The notes beneath the pieces are model-generated. The model saw only the letters and a program-made list of their open reading frames with translations, searched no databases and was not told where the DNA came from. Shown in pieces: positions 26,809 to 35,520 of a DNA stretch of 64,000 bases (position 1 is the stretch's first letter; each line of letters opens with the position of its first letter). Position numbers and translations under genes: made by a program. This DNA comes from Streptomyces sp. WAC 01529 (lineage in GTDB: Bacteria > Actinomycetota > Actinomycetes > Streptomycetales > Streptomycetaceae), in the NCBI RefSeq assembly GCF_003945545.1, contig NZ_CP029617.1:620001-684000 (forward strand). Direction: 5' to 3'.

Positions 26809-27660
26809 TCAAGGAGAGGGCGGACACTGCCCCCGCTGCCGGTACTCCGAGGGCGAGCAGCCCATGTGCTTCCTGAACACCCGCGCGAAGTTCTCCGGGT
26901 TCGGGAAACCACAGAGCCTGCCGACCTGGGATATGGGGTCGCTGCCCGCTGTGAGCAAATGACGGGCAGCATCGATGCGTAACCCGGTCAAGTACCGCAT
27001 GGGCGTCTTCCCCGTGGTGACAGAGAATCGGCGCAGAAAGTGGTAACGGCTGAGACGCGCTTCTCTGGCCAACTGGTCGAGTGTGATGTTCTCGGACAGG
27101 TGCATCTCCATGTAGGCCTGCAGGGTGAGCAGTTGTTCCGGGCTGAGGCCCCCCGTGCCCGGTGATGCGGGACGGAATGGATGGAGCAGGTGCTCGGCCA
27201 GGTAGTGGGCTGCACTCAGGGCATAGCGCTCTCCTGCACCTGTCTTTCGGGCGTGAAGTATCGCTTGCGCCATGGATGCGACATGTGGATCGAAGGCGCG
27301 CAGTGTCTGCAATTCCGAAACATCACGGACAGGGGCGGCGGAGTGTGTGTCCAGTGCTCGCTGAAGGAATTCTACGGAAAGCTGTATATAGACGACTTCG
27401 AATGGGAGAAGTCTGGGCGGTGTCCTGCTGAGCCGGATCAGGTTGTTGGGCGCGACCCGGCAGACCTCTCCAGGCGTGAGCGTGGTACCCCGCCAACCAT
27501 GACTGTCTCGACGTTCAATTTGACACACACCTCGTATTGGCGTGACGATGCCGAACCACTGATCCGACAATTGGTATGTCCAGGCGCCGCTGTCGTGTCC
27601 AGCGGATTGCTCTTCCACAACGAGTTTCAGACAGGATTGGTCTTGCCACGTAATGGTCAC
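26809..27660 (-). CDS. AraC-family transcriptional regulator
   Basis: A 283-residue regulator. The N-terminal half (about residues 1-170) resembles the AraC-binding cupin-like sensor region. The C-terminal half has two helix-turn-helix units: ITLDQLAREARLSRYHFLRRFSVTTGKTPMRYL, then ISQVGRLCGFPNPENFARVFRKHMGCSPSEYR, the classic AraC signature. GTG 27660 has GGGAGA five bases upstream. It lies at the right edge of the cluster and converges on the second P450, so it is the likely pathway regulator. Its inducer is not evident. No second regulator of SARP or LuxR type is present in the cluster. Confidence 0.88.
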   Translation of the reverse strand: MTITWQDQSCLKLVVEEQSAGHDSGAWTYQLSDQWFGIVTPIRGVCQIERRDSHGWRGTTLTPGEVCRVAPNNLIRLSRTPPRLLPFEVVYIQLSVEFLQRALDTHSAAPVRDVSELQTLRAFDPHVASMAQAILHARKTGAGERYALSAAHYLAEHLLHPFRPASPGTGGLSPEQLLTLQAYMEMHLSENITLDQLAREARLSRYHFLRRFSVTTGKTPMRYLTGLRIDAARHLLTAGSDPISQVGRLCGFPNPENFARVFRKHMGCSPSEYRQRGQCPPSP

Positions 27661-28429
27661 GTAGTTCTCCCTTGCGTGGGTCGGAGAAACGAGGAGTGAC
27701 AGGCGCCAGGTTCGTCATACTTCGAATCGGGCCGGAAAGAATGATCTTCTGCGTCACGCAACGGTCAGCGACACGTTATTGGAGCTGGTGCCCACTCTGG
27801 TTCACGATTTATTTCGGCGTTCACCGCCGCCTCGTACGGGAGGCTCTCTCCTCGCCAGTTCTCCCCCAGCGCCGCCAGCCGGTGCGGACGTCCCGCGATG
27901 CCGGGAATTGGTGCGCGTGTGAGGTGAAGGGTCAGCTGGTACGGCTGGTCAGCCGGAGAAGTGCGTCAGCTCGGTGACCGTGAAGGTCAGGTCGTCGGTT
28001 ACGCAGGCCGGTGCGGCGGTGCTGCAGCTATCAGCCGGGGCGGCGGTCGTCGCGGCGCCGGTGAGGGCCAGCGTGCATCTAGATCTCCATGGTGCGGAAG
28101 TGGTTCGTTCAACGGGTTCCTGAGATGACCGCAGCTTGTTCGGTGATCCGTCCCGCCCGCCACAGATGACGACCACTACGGGACGCCGGAACGCCGAAAC
28201 GTGTCCTGACCAGCACAGACTTCGTGGGCGTGGAACGGGACGCCGGGACGCCGGTTGCCGAACGCTCTCCCCCAAGCTGCTCCGACCAGCCGGACGACCA
28301 CCGGTCCGAGGATGACCACGAGACGAGAGACATGAGCCGTGCCCATAGGGCGCAGACAAGCGGGTGGATCTGCCTCACTTCGGTTCCGGTCGGCGAGCCC
28401 CGGCCGTTGCGCCGGGGCTGTGCGCAACG
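27661..28429. other. Gene-poor stretch at the right edge of the cluster
   Basis: No intact gene is recognised. On the minus strand, the last 40 codons before the stop at 27949 read TLALTGAATTAAPADSC then ACVTDDLTFTVTELT. This resembles the signal peptide and first Cys region of a small secreted DUF4232-like protein, but the frame ends there and the upstream part is unrelated, so it would be a relic. The remaining frames overlap on both strands. This is probably the boundary between cluster and genome. Confidence 0.35.
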
Positions 28430-29107
28430 CTACGGATCCGCCGGCTTCGAATCGTCGCCGTGCGGTGGACACGGCCGCGTAGCTCGCACGGGGGAGCGGC
28501 CGTCGGAGTGCTCGTGCGGGGCGAAGCCCGCCTTGTTGCCGTTCTTTTTGACGTAGTCCCACTTCGCGGTGGGGGCCGCCGCGTTCCAGGAGTCCTCCGC
28601 GCTGGAGTTGAAATCCTTGATGCCATAACCGCCGGCTTCCGCATTGTCGAAGCCGGCCAGGGCCAGCTTGCCGCGGACGTCCCCCAGCCTGGGAATGCCC
28701 GCCTTGCCGTTCCCCTTCACCGAGTCGGCATAGAAGAGGCCGGGGTACTCCTTCACGTAAGTCTCGTGCGCGTTGGCTTTGAGGAAGTTTCGCGTCTTCT
28801 TGAAGACGTCGCCGTAATTCCCCTTCGTCTCCACGTAGTTACCGCCGTGGACGGACAGCGTGTCGTGAGCCCCTGGGACGGACACGTCCGACGGCATGGT
28901 GTTGCTCGCGACGCCCCACATCCGCTCGTTCCGCTCCGGTGCGCCGAGGTTGTGGTAGGCGTCATCATTGGTCGACCCGGCCGCCCCAGCGGCGGTCGGG
29001 GTCAGCAGCGCCGCGCCGAGCGCGCCACAGACCGTCATCAGGTGTGCCAGCGGGCGGGACCGTCTGCGCGATCCGGCGCAGGCGGCGCGAGGAGTGGGGC
29101 CGGGCAT
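28430..29107 (-). pseudogene. Phosphatidylinositol-specific phospholipase C, internally deleted
   Basis: The product begins with a signal peptide (RPLAHLMTVCGALGAALLTPTAAGAA) and continues with PI-PLC X-domain segments in the right order: VPGAHDTLSVHGG, YGDVFKKTRNFLKANAHETYV, YPGLFYADSVKGNG, PRLGDVRGKLALAGFDN and KWDYVKKN. Between the first and second, the region that normally carries the LNAGIRALDIR and IHHG catalytic motif is missing, and a second piece is missing after HETYV. After KKNGNKAG the sequence no longer resembles the family. Total length (225) is well below a normal secreted PI-PLC. ATG 29107 has AGGAG four bases upstream. The second catalytic His is lost, so the product is probably inactive. 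Confidence 0.75.
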
Positions 29108-29718
29108 GGGACTCCTGTCCAAAGCGGGGCGTTACGCGGTACAGCGTGAGATCCGCCGCTCACGTTTCGCTTACGTTTCGCTCACACTCCGAGCACACGC
29201 CCCGCACCGACCTGACACCCCGCTACCCCGCGTTCAGTCAGGCCAGCACGGCCAGCACCCGCCGATGTCCGTCGTCGCTCGGCGGCAATCCCAGCCTGGG
29301 GAGGGCGCCGAGTCGTCGGCGCCATGCGGGTACTGCCGCCGTCAGCGCGCTCGCCGTGACGGTGACCGCGGAGGGCGCCGAGGACTTCAACTACGCGGCG
29401 TTCTCCGGCGGCACGGTGCGCTTCGACGAGGTGTCAGGTTCAGCCCCCGGCGCTTCTCACCGCCGTCGGCTGCTCTTCTGTCGGCACGGCATCCTTCCCC
29501 AGCACTGCCGTCCGACCCAACCGATCCCCATCCGTCGTACCGGCCGTCCTCACCCGGCTTGACCGCTGGTTCTGTGCAGCGCTTGATTCGTGCCGTCGGG
29601 CCCTCCATGAGTGCTGGCCCGGCGGGAAAGGCCTCCTGTTCGTCGAACAGCCTGTGGTGCTGGGTGGGTGATCGGTGGTGACCGCTGCAGGAGGATGAGG
29701 CGTGTGGACCGATCGCGG
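29108..29718. other. Decayed intergenic stretch
   Basis: About 610 bases with no intact gene. A short pentapeptide-repeat-like scrap occurs at about 29377-29433 on the plus strand. I recognise nothing in the remainder. Confidence 0.4.
29377..29433 (+). pseudogene. Pentapeptide-repeat protein scrap
   Basis: Plus-strand translation reads EDFNYAAFSGGTVRFDEV. FSGGTVxF is the hallmark of long actinobacterial pentapeptide-repeat proteins built from AxFSGGTVxF units. Only one and a half units are left, with no continuation on either side. Confidence 0.35.
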
Positions 29719-30096
29719 CTACGGGTGCGTGTCCGTGATGGCGATGACCTCGTCCAGGTGGTTCAGGGCGGCCCGTAGGTCGTCGATCTTGGCCTGGATG
29801 CGCTCGCGCTCGGCGCGGAGCATGGCGCGTTGCTCGGCGTCGGTGTGTCCGGAGTCCCAGCACGGCAGGAGTTCGTTGATCCTTCGGCTGGTGAGGCCGG
29901 CGGCGTACATCTGCTGGAAGAAGCGGACCAGGGGGATGGCGTCCGGCCGGTACAGGCGCTGGCCGGACGGGCTGCGCTCGGCGATGAGCAGCCCTTGCTG
30001 CTCGTAGTAGCGCACGGCGCGCACGGAGACACCGGCTCCTCGTGCCACCTCGCCGATGCGGATCAGCCGCTCGGCTGCGGCCGCTGTGACGCTCAT
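29719..30096 (-). CDS. MerR-family transcriptional regulator
   Basis: A 125-residue MerR protein. The N-terminal winged HTH reads IRIGEVARGAGVSVRAVRYYEQQGLL, followed by SPSGQRLYRPDAIPLVRFFQQMYAAGL, and the C-terminal part is a dimerisation coiled coil (RAMLRAERERIQAKIDDLRAALNHL). No cluster of Cys residues is present, so a metal or iron-sulfur sensor is unlikely. ATG 30096 has GAGAGGAA upstream; the longer frame would cross the divergent promoter. It is divergent from the SDR gene with 76 bases between, and a palindrome in that gap is the likely operator. Confidence 0.88.
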   Translation of the reverse strand: MSVTAAAAERLIRIGEVARGAGVSVRAVRYYEQQGLLIAERSPSGQRLYRPDAIPLVRFFQQMYAAGLTSRRINELLPCWDSGHTDAEQRAMLRAERERIQAKIDDLRAALNHLDEVIAITDTHP

Positions 30097-30133
30097 GGTG
30101 ATTCCTCTCACCCCTGGCCCCGACGGCCGGCAC

Positions 30134-30164
30134 TTGCCTCTGACGCTAGCGTCAGGTTTTAGCG
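30134..30164 (+). promoter_or_regulatory. MerR-type promoter/operator upstream of the SDR gene
   Basis: A perfect 16-bp palindrome, CTGACGCTAGCGTCAG (30140-30155), sits between a -35-like TTGCCT (30134-30139) and a -10-like TTAGCG (30159-30164). The 19-base spacer is the length typical of MerR-regulated promoters, where the regulator untwists the DNA. The SDR ATG follows nine bases after the -10, so its message would be nearly leaderless. Confidence 0.6.
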
Positions 30165-30172
30165 TACCGGCC

Positions 30173-30901
30173 ATGGACATCAACAACTCAGTTGCCCTTG
30201 TCACCGGAGCCAACCGCGGCCTGGGCCGCGCCTTCGCCCAGCGCCTGCTCGAACGGGGTGCCCGCAAGGTCTACGCGACGGCTCGCCGGCCCGAGACCTT
30301 GGACCTGCCCGGGGTCGAGGTGCTGCCCCTCGACATCGCCGATCCCGCATCCGTGAGGGCCGCAGCCGAGGCCGCCCCGGACATCTCGCTGCTGATCAAC
30401 AACGCGGGGATCCAGACGGGGACCGACCTGGTGACCGGTTCGCTGGACGCGGTGCGGCACGAGCTGGAGACCAACATGTTCGGGCACCTGGGGGTGATCC
30501 GGGAGTTCGCACCGACGCTCGCCAGGGAAGGCGGTGGCGCGATCGTCAACGTCCTCTCCGCCATGTCGTGGTTCGGGGGCAAGGGCGCCAACGCCTACCA
30601 CCTGACCAAGGCCGCCGCCTGGGCCATGACCAACGGCGTCCGCCTGGAGCTCGCCGAGCAGGGAACGCTCGTCACCGCGGTACACCTCGGCCTGGCCGAC
30701 ACCGACATGGCGGCGGGCTGGCCCGTGGACAAGATCGCTCCGTCCGATCTGGCCGACGCGGCGCTCGACGGTGTCGAGGCGGGCGCCGCCGAGGTCCTCG
30801 CCGACCAGTGGAGTCGGGACGTCAAGTCCCGACTGCCGCTGACGCCGGAAGAGTTCAACGCCGCGATGGACCGCGCCTTGGCGGCGCTGACGGCGGCCTG
30901 A
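30173..30901 (+). CDS. Short-chain dehydrogenase/reductase
   Basis: A 242-residue classical SDR. The NAD(P) loop is TGANRGLGRAFAQ, with NNAG at mid-protein, and the catalytic Ser (LSAMSW) and YxxxK (AYHLTK) are present. An Arg-rich stretch (ATARRPE) after strand 2 suggests NADP preference. No ribosome-binding site precedes ATG 30173, which lies just after the putative -10, consistent with leaderless translation. It is divergent from the MerR gene, its presumed regulator. Substrate unknown. Such MerR-SDR pairs are common stand-alone units, so a link to the NRPS cluster is not implied. Confidence 0.9.
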   Translation: MDINNSVALVTGANRGLGRAFAQRLLERGARKVYATARRPETLDLPGVEVLPLDIADPASVRAAAEAAPDISLLINNAGIQTGTDLVTGSLDAVRHELETNMFGHLGVIREFAPTLAREGGGAIVNVLSAMSWFGGKGANAYHLTKAAAWAMTNGVRLELAEQGTLVTAVHLGLADTDMAAGWPVDKIAPSDLADAALDGVEAGAAEVLADQWSRDVKSRLPLTPEEFNAAMDRALAALTAA

Positions 30902-31495
30902 AGAGCCCCTCGGTTCGCACGGGGCACATGCGGCGCATGGGTTGACGTGACCACCGCGATTCGTAAGCAGATGGGCAGAGGGGCCGGTGAACGTGGGTGG
31001 CGGACTAACCGCACTCCCGGCCGGGATGGGCCCCTTCTACGCCTCCAGCGCCGTGGGCAGCGGGGCCGCCGGACCAGTACGAGTCGCTCCGCTTCACGTC
31101 CGCGGGTTGCCGCACCGTCGGGCGCGCAGCTGGATCGTGCTCGTCGACAGACCGAGAGGTGTCAGCAGAAGGCTGCCCTGGGCGTTGGCCGAGGCGAGGA
31201 CGTTCCACCTGGGGGCTCACGGCCATAGGGTCCAACGTCATCGCCACCCTGAAGGGGGCTTCGCCGTCGCCCCGGGGATCGCCGCGATCGACCTGGCGGT
31301 CATGACGCGCATGCCGGACACCCAGCGGCTGGGGTTCGGGGCGTACGGCAAGTGGGCCCGCCAGGCCATCGAGTCGGGCCCCTGGCAGCAATCCGAGGAC
31401 GCACTGCGGTTCTCGGCATCGGCCAGGACGTAGCCTTTGCCGGCTGCTTCCTGGCCAACACGGCTAACGTCCGCTGGTGGCCCGACAGTTCGGCG
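30902..31495. other. Intergenic stretch between SDR and hydrolase
   Basis: About 590 bases between convergent genes. A plus-strand frame ending at 31433 and an overlapping minus-strand frame have no motifs I recognise. A short GCCCC/GGGGC pair (30905-30925) just after the SDR stop is too weak to call a terminator with confidence. Confidence 0.35.
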
Positions 31496-32236
31496 TCACT
31501 TCAGGTGGCGGGTGAAGAACTGGGCCGCGGCCTCCCCCGCGAACTGCGGGACGCCGGTGTGCCCGCCCATGTTGGCGTGCAGCGTCTTCTCCCTGGAGCC
31601 GAAGGCGTCGAACAGGTTCAGGGCCGCCTGCCGGTCGTTCCCTTCGTCGTCCCACTGCAGCAGGACGTGCAGAGGGATGGTGACCTGACGGGCCTCCTCG
31701 AACATGGCGCGGGGGATGAAACTCCCGGCGAACAGAACAGCGGCCGAGATGCGTGGCTCGACCGCCGCCAGCCGGGTCCCGATGGAGATCACTCCCCCCG
31801 AGTACCCGACCGGGCCGCCGATCTCGGGCAGCGACAGGAGGGCGTCCAGGGTGGTCTGCCATTCCGGGACCGCCTTGTCGACCAGGGGGAGGATGAGGGC
31901 GTCGATGATCTCGTCGCTGACCGGGGCACCGGCCTCCATAGCCCGGCGCAGGTCGGCTAGGGCCTTCTCGGCTGCGGGCAGGCGGGGCCGGTCGCCGCTT
32001 CCGGGGAGTTCGATGGTGGCCGTGGTGAAGCCGTCCGCCGCGGAGTGCCGGGCTCGGGCCACCAGGCGGGGGTAGGTCTTGCGCAGCCCGAGAGGAGGGG
32101 GGCCGAGCAGGATCAGCGGCGCCGGTGCGGATGCGGATGTGGATCCGGGCGTCCATAGGATGCCGGGGATCTCGCCGAGGGTGAATTCGCGCTCGAGGAC
32201 CGCCTCGTCGAGGCGCTGTTCAGAAGTGAATTGCAT
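31496..32236 (-). CDS. Alpha/beta hydrolase, dienelactone hydrolase-like
   Basis: A 246-residue alpha/beta hydrolase. The nucleophile elbow is GYSGGVISIG, with Ser as nucleophile. The family Asp is probably in LLQWDDEGND and the final His in MGGHTGVP. There is no signal peptide, so it is cytoplasmic. ATG 32236 is preceded by AAAGG at suitable spacing; the longer frame lacks similarity. It stands alone on the minus strand. Function beyond ester or lactone hydrolysis cannot be stated. Confidence 0.75.
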   Translation of the reverse strand: MQFTSEQRLDEAVLEREFTLGEIPGILWTPGSTSASAPAPLILLGPPPLGLRKTYPRLVARARHSAADGFTTATIELPGSGDRPRLPAAEKALADLRRAMEAGAPVSDEIIDALILPLVDKAVPEWQTTLDALLSLPEIGGPVGYSGGVISIGTRLAAVEPRISAAVLFAGSFIPRAMFEEARQVTIPLHVLLQWDDEGNDRQAALNLFDAFGSREKTLHANMGGHTGVPQFAGEAAAQFFTRHLK

Positions 32237-32802
32237 GGTCGTGCCTTTCGGAGTGCCATGGAACGGCGCTCCCGGACGACCTATCGCCCGACCGTGACCC
32301 TGGAGGGGAGCACCCATGTCGAAACGTTCACGGGTACCACCTCCTCGCTCTCTTGCCCGGCCTCCAGGAACGTAGCAGTGGCTGCCGTCGTTCCGCCAAC
32401 GGGTTCTTACGGAGGCTCTGTGGCCGGACACCACGGCGTCGGAGTCGCGCCTGCCACCGGTCGGGAAGCGCACGTCCGCCACCGATTCGAGCACCGAGAA
32501 ACCGGCGACCAACCGCGTCCGGCACAGCCTTCAGCGACCTGGAACGCGGCCAACGTGTCGGTGACGAGCCCGTAGACGACGCGGTGCGGCGGCGCCTGCG
32601 CTCCCCCGACATTCGGACCGCAAGGGCCTCCTCGTGCGCACCGTCCAGCACGCGGCCAGCGCCTACTCCACTTGGCGAAGGGGATCACTCGCACAGATGT
32701 CCGCAGGTGCCGCACCGTCACAGATCAGTCACGCCGCCCCCGGTGCCCACAGAAAGCGGGCAATCTGCGGCCCACCATCCACCCGCACCCAAGGGACCCC
32801 AC
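32237..32802. other. Intergenic stretch
   Basis: About 560 bases between the divergent hydrolase and small membrane protein genes. Several short frames overlap on both strands and none shows a recognisable motif. Promoters for both genes should be here, but I could not define them. Confidence 0.35.
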
Positions 32803-33114
32803 ATGCTCAAGCGCGCCGCCTGGACACTTCTGCCCGTCATCACCGCCGGGCTGCTCTCCTTCGCGCCGTTCCTCTACCTCACGCTCACTCGCCGCACTGC
32901 TCGTGACCGCTTCCTGCTCGGTGTGTTCGCCGCGGGAACCGCGGTCGAGGTAGTCATCCTTGCCCTGGTCGGAGCGGACAAGGTAGAGGGCGCCCCCGAC
33001 TTCCTCGGCGGCGTCTACATCGTCGTCCTCGCCGCTGTCGCCGCCATCATGGCGTGGGTCGAGATGCGCCCCGGCAAAGAAGCCGCCGCCCTCCCCGGCC
33101 GCGCCTACCTCTAA
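32803..33114 (+). CDS. Small integral membrane protein, hypothetical
   Basis: A 103-residue protein with three hydrophobic segments: LLPVITAGLLSFAPFLYLTL, LLGVFAAGTAVEVVILALVG and LGGVYIVVLAAVAAIMAWVE. It ends in a short charged tail. ATG 32803 has AGGGA seven bases upstream. I recognise no named family; such three-helix proteins are common in Streptomyces. It is not obviously in an operon with the lipoprotein gene that follows after 160 bases. Confidence 0.65.
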   Translation: MLKRAAWTLLPVITAGLLSFAPFLYLTLTRRTARDRFLLGVFAAGTAVEVVILALVGADKVEGAPDFLGGVYIVVLAAVAAIMAWVEMRPGKEAAALPGRAYL

Positions 33115-33274
33115 CCCGCGACCGAGCGCCGTCCAGCCGCCGCAGCCTCCGGCGTCGTGATGGTCGGGGGGCAGGCGCGCCGCGTGAGCCCGTTCTGCGT
33201 CCGGGCAGCGCCTCGACGCGTCCTCAAGTGCGCAGCCGCTGTCGGTTCATGATCACGATGGATAGGCTCTGTTC

Positions 33275-33964
33275 ATGTCACGCGCACGCCTCGCACTCCT
33301 CCCTGCCGTCGCACTCGTCGGGCTGGTCGCCCTCACCGCCTGCTCCTCCAGCGGTGACGAGCCGGACTCCGCCTCCAGCACTCAAGGCGGCGACAAGCAG
33401 GTCTCCCCTCCGGCTCCGAAGCCGATCACGAAGGCCCTCACTCAGGCCGACCTCACCCAAGCGGTGCTGGGTGACGGCGAGGGGCTGCCGGGGTACACCG
33501 TGCACGGCACCAAAGAGGTGACGGACGGGCAGTACTGCGGCCCCGCACAAGACGACTCCGTCCCGAAGGGGTGGGTCCGGGGCAGTGACGCCTCGTACGA
33601 GTACAACGGCTCCACGCTCAACATGGCCGACGTGCACATCTGCCTCTTCGGCACGGCCAAGGACGCGCACAACGCCTACCTGGCGTGGAAGGGCGCCGAG
33701 AAGAGCATGGAGCAGCCCGCGAAGCCGCCGGTCGGCGATGAGAGCACGCTTGTGATCAACCCTGGCGGCAGTGAGGACAACGTCTACGGCTACAGCCGCT
33801 CGGGGAAGGTCGTCATCCGCGTGCAGGTCGATGGCAACACCGGTGGTGACCCCTCGGGGGCGCGGGCCATGCTCGGCGCGACGTTGACGCGTCTTCAGCA
33901 GCTCCAGGACGGGAAGCCCGCCTCGGCCACGGTCGCGGAGGAGCAGGCCGCCGCAGCGAAGTAG
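33275..33964 (+). CDS. Secreted lipoprotein, hypothetical
   Basis: A 229-residue protein with a lipoprotein signal peptide. Charged MSRAR and a hydrophobic core are followed by the lipobox LTAC and a Ser-rich linker. The mature domain has two further Cys residues (GQYCGP and HICLFG) that could form a disulfide, and no motif I can name. It should be anchored to the outer face of the membrane. The ribosome site is weak. It converges on the flavoprotein gene of the srs-like operon, with only a few bases between. Confidence 0.75.
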   Translation: MSRARLALLPAVALVGLVALTACSSSGDEPDSASSTQGGDKQVSPPAPKPITKALTQADLTQAVLGDGEGLPGYTVHGTKEVTDGQYCGPAQDDSVPKGWVRGSDASYEYNGSTLNMADVHICLFGTAKDAHNAYLAWKGAEKSMEQPAKPPVGDESTLVINPGGSEDNVYGYSRSGKVVIRVQVDGNTGGDPSGARAMLGATLTRLQQLQDGKPASATVAEEQAAAAK

Positions 33965-33967
33965 GTG

Positions 33968-34999
33968 TCATGCCAGGGCGTTCACCGCTGCCGCGAACAG
34001 GCGCGGCAGGCGTGCGGCCGTGGGCATGATGTGCGGGGCGAGCACGGGTTGTTGCCGGGCCCTGATCAGGAGGTCGGTCAGGAGCCGGTGGCGGCGCGTC
34101 GCTCGGCTCCAGTCGCTCTCATAGCGATGCGGTGTGCCACGGCGCAGGTTGGCGATCAGTGCTTCGGCGCCGGCAAGGGCGAGGGAGACACCCTCGCCGG
34201 TCAGCGCGTCGATGTATCCGGCGGCGTCGCCGACCAGCAGTACCCGCCCGTGGGCGCGGGTGCGGGCTCTCTGACGCAGTGGCCCCGCGCCTCGCACCGC
34301 CGTGACGGCCGTCTCCGGGGCGAGGCGCGCCGCCAGTTCGGGGAAGCTCTCCAGCTGAGTGGTGAAAGGGGCTCGCCGGGTCGTCAGCAGGGCGACGCCG
34401 AGGAGTTCCGGGCCGAGCGGGGTGACGTACGCCTCCGCGTGCGCTCCCCAGTGCACCTCGACGTAAGGCGACCACGGGGGCACCGCGTAGTGCCGACGCA
34501 GTCCGTACCGGGGTGTGCCCCGGGTCCTCACCCCCAGTCCGAGGGAGCGGCGTACGGGTGAGTGCAGGCCGTCCGCGGCGACCAGCCACCGGGCGCGCAG
34601 TCCTGTGCCGGGGACGGTCACGCCCGTGGCGTCCTGTCGTACTTCCTCCACCCGCAGAGGCAGTACGGGCACCCCCGCGTCCAGGACGGCCCGGTGGAGG
34701 GCGCTGTGCAGGCCGGTGCGGCGCACGCCGAGGCCGGGGCCGTGCCGGAACGCGGCCTGCACTTGGCGGGGGCCTTGGATATAGCGGATGCCGGTGAGGG
34801 GCTGGCCGGGGATCTCCAGGCCGAGGGCGGTGAGGGCGCGCACGGCGCTGGGCATCAGACCCTCACCGCACGCCTTGTCGACCGGTATCGGGCGTGGCTC
34901 GGCGATGACGGTGTCGAGGCCGGCGCGCGCGGCGTGCAGGGCGGTGGCGAGGCCGGCGGGTCCGCCCCCGGCGATCAGCAGGTCGTGGCCGCCGCTCAC
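33968..34999 (-). CDS. srsC: FAD-dependent monooxygenase (SrsC-like)
   Basis: A 343-residue flavoprotein with the FAD loop IAGGGPAGLATALHAARAG, the family's middle motif ADGLHSPVRRSLGL, and the second FAD motif GRVLLVGDAAGYIDALTGEGVSLAL. It resembles PHBH-fold hydroxylases and geranylgeranyl reductases. In the S. griseus srs operon, SrsC hydroxylates the methylated alkylresorcinol made by SrsA and SrsB. The GTG at 34999 overlaps the TGA of the methyltransferase gene (GTGA). Third gene of the operon. The symbol is assigned by operon context. Confidence 0.8.
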   Translation of the reverse strand: MSGGHDLLIAGGGPAGLATALHAARAGLDTVIAEPRPIPVDKACGEGLMPSAVRALTALGLEIPGQPLTGIRYIQGPRQVQAAFRHGPGLGVRRTGLHSALHRAVLDAGVPVLPLRVEEVRQDATGVTVPGTGLRARWLVAADGLHSPVRRSLGLGVRTRGTPRYGLRRHYAVPPWSPYVEVHWGAHAEAYVTPLGPELLGVALLTTRRAPFTTQLESFPELAARLAPETAVTAVRGAGPLRQRARTRAHGRVLLVGDAAGYIDALTGEGVSLALAGAEALIANLRRGTPHRYESDWSRATRRHRLLTDLLIRARQQPVLAPHIMPTAARLPRLFAAAVNALA

Positions 35000-35520
35000 G
35001 CGGGCACCGCTTGGCCGAGGGCCGTGTTCTCGCAACGGATGCGTACGGTGAGCAGCACCGCGTTGGCGACGGAGAACACCGCCGCGGTCAGCCACGCGGA
35101 GTGCACCAGCGGCAGGGCGGCGATCTCCACGACGACCGCGACGTAGTTGGGGTGGCGCAGGAAGCGATAGGGCCCGGCACCGACCAGGTGTGCTCCGGGA
35201 ACGACGATCACCCGGGTGTTCCAGTACGGCCCGAGTGTGGTGACGCACCACCAGCGCAGGGTCTGCGCCAGGAGGACGAGCGCCAGCATGGGCCACCCCA
35301 GGGCGGGCAGGAACGGCCGGGCGGCGAGCGCGGGTTCGAGCAGGCAGCACGTGAGCAGGCCCAGGTGCAGGACGACCATGGCCGGATAGTGGCCCTGGCC
35401 GTGCTCCACACCTCCCCTGGTGAAGGCGCGTGCCGCGTTGCGTCGGGCGACGACCAGCTCGACGAGGCGCTCAGCGGCGACGGCGAGCACGAGAAGCGTG
35501 TACCAGGTCATGGGCCTCAC
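34996..35520 (-). CDS. srsB: Isoprenylcysteine carboxyl methyltransferase-family protein (SrsB-like)
   Basis: A 174-residue integral membrane methyltransferase of the ICMT family, with about five hydrophobic segments and the SAM-site motif GPYRFLRHPNYVAVVVE near the C-terminus. SrsB of the S. griseus phenolic-lipid pathway belongs to this family and O-methylates the resorcinol ring. The GTG at 35520 directly abuts the stop of the type III PKS gene; an ATG three codons later is also possible. The stop overlaps the next start, so the three genes are translationally coupled. Confidence 0.85.
   Translation of the reverse strand: MRPMTWYTLLVLAVAAERLVELVVARRNAARAFTRGGVEHGQGHYPAMVVLHLGLLTCCLLEPALAARPFLPALGWPMLALVLLAQTLRWWCVTTLGPYWNTRVIVVPGAHLVGAGPYRFLRHPNYVAVVVEIAALPLVHSAWLTAAVFSVANAVLLTVRIRCENTALGQAVPA

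Noticed and set aside
30905..30925. Hairpin terminator after the SDR gene
   Set aside because: Only a 5-bp GC stem with an 11-base loop; too weak to assert in this composition.
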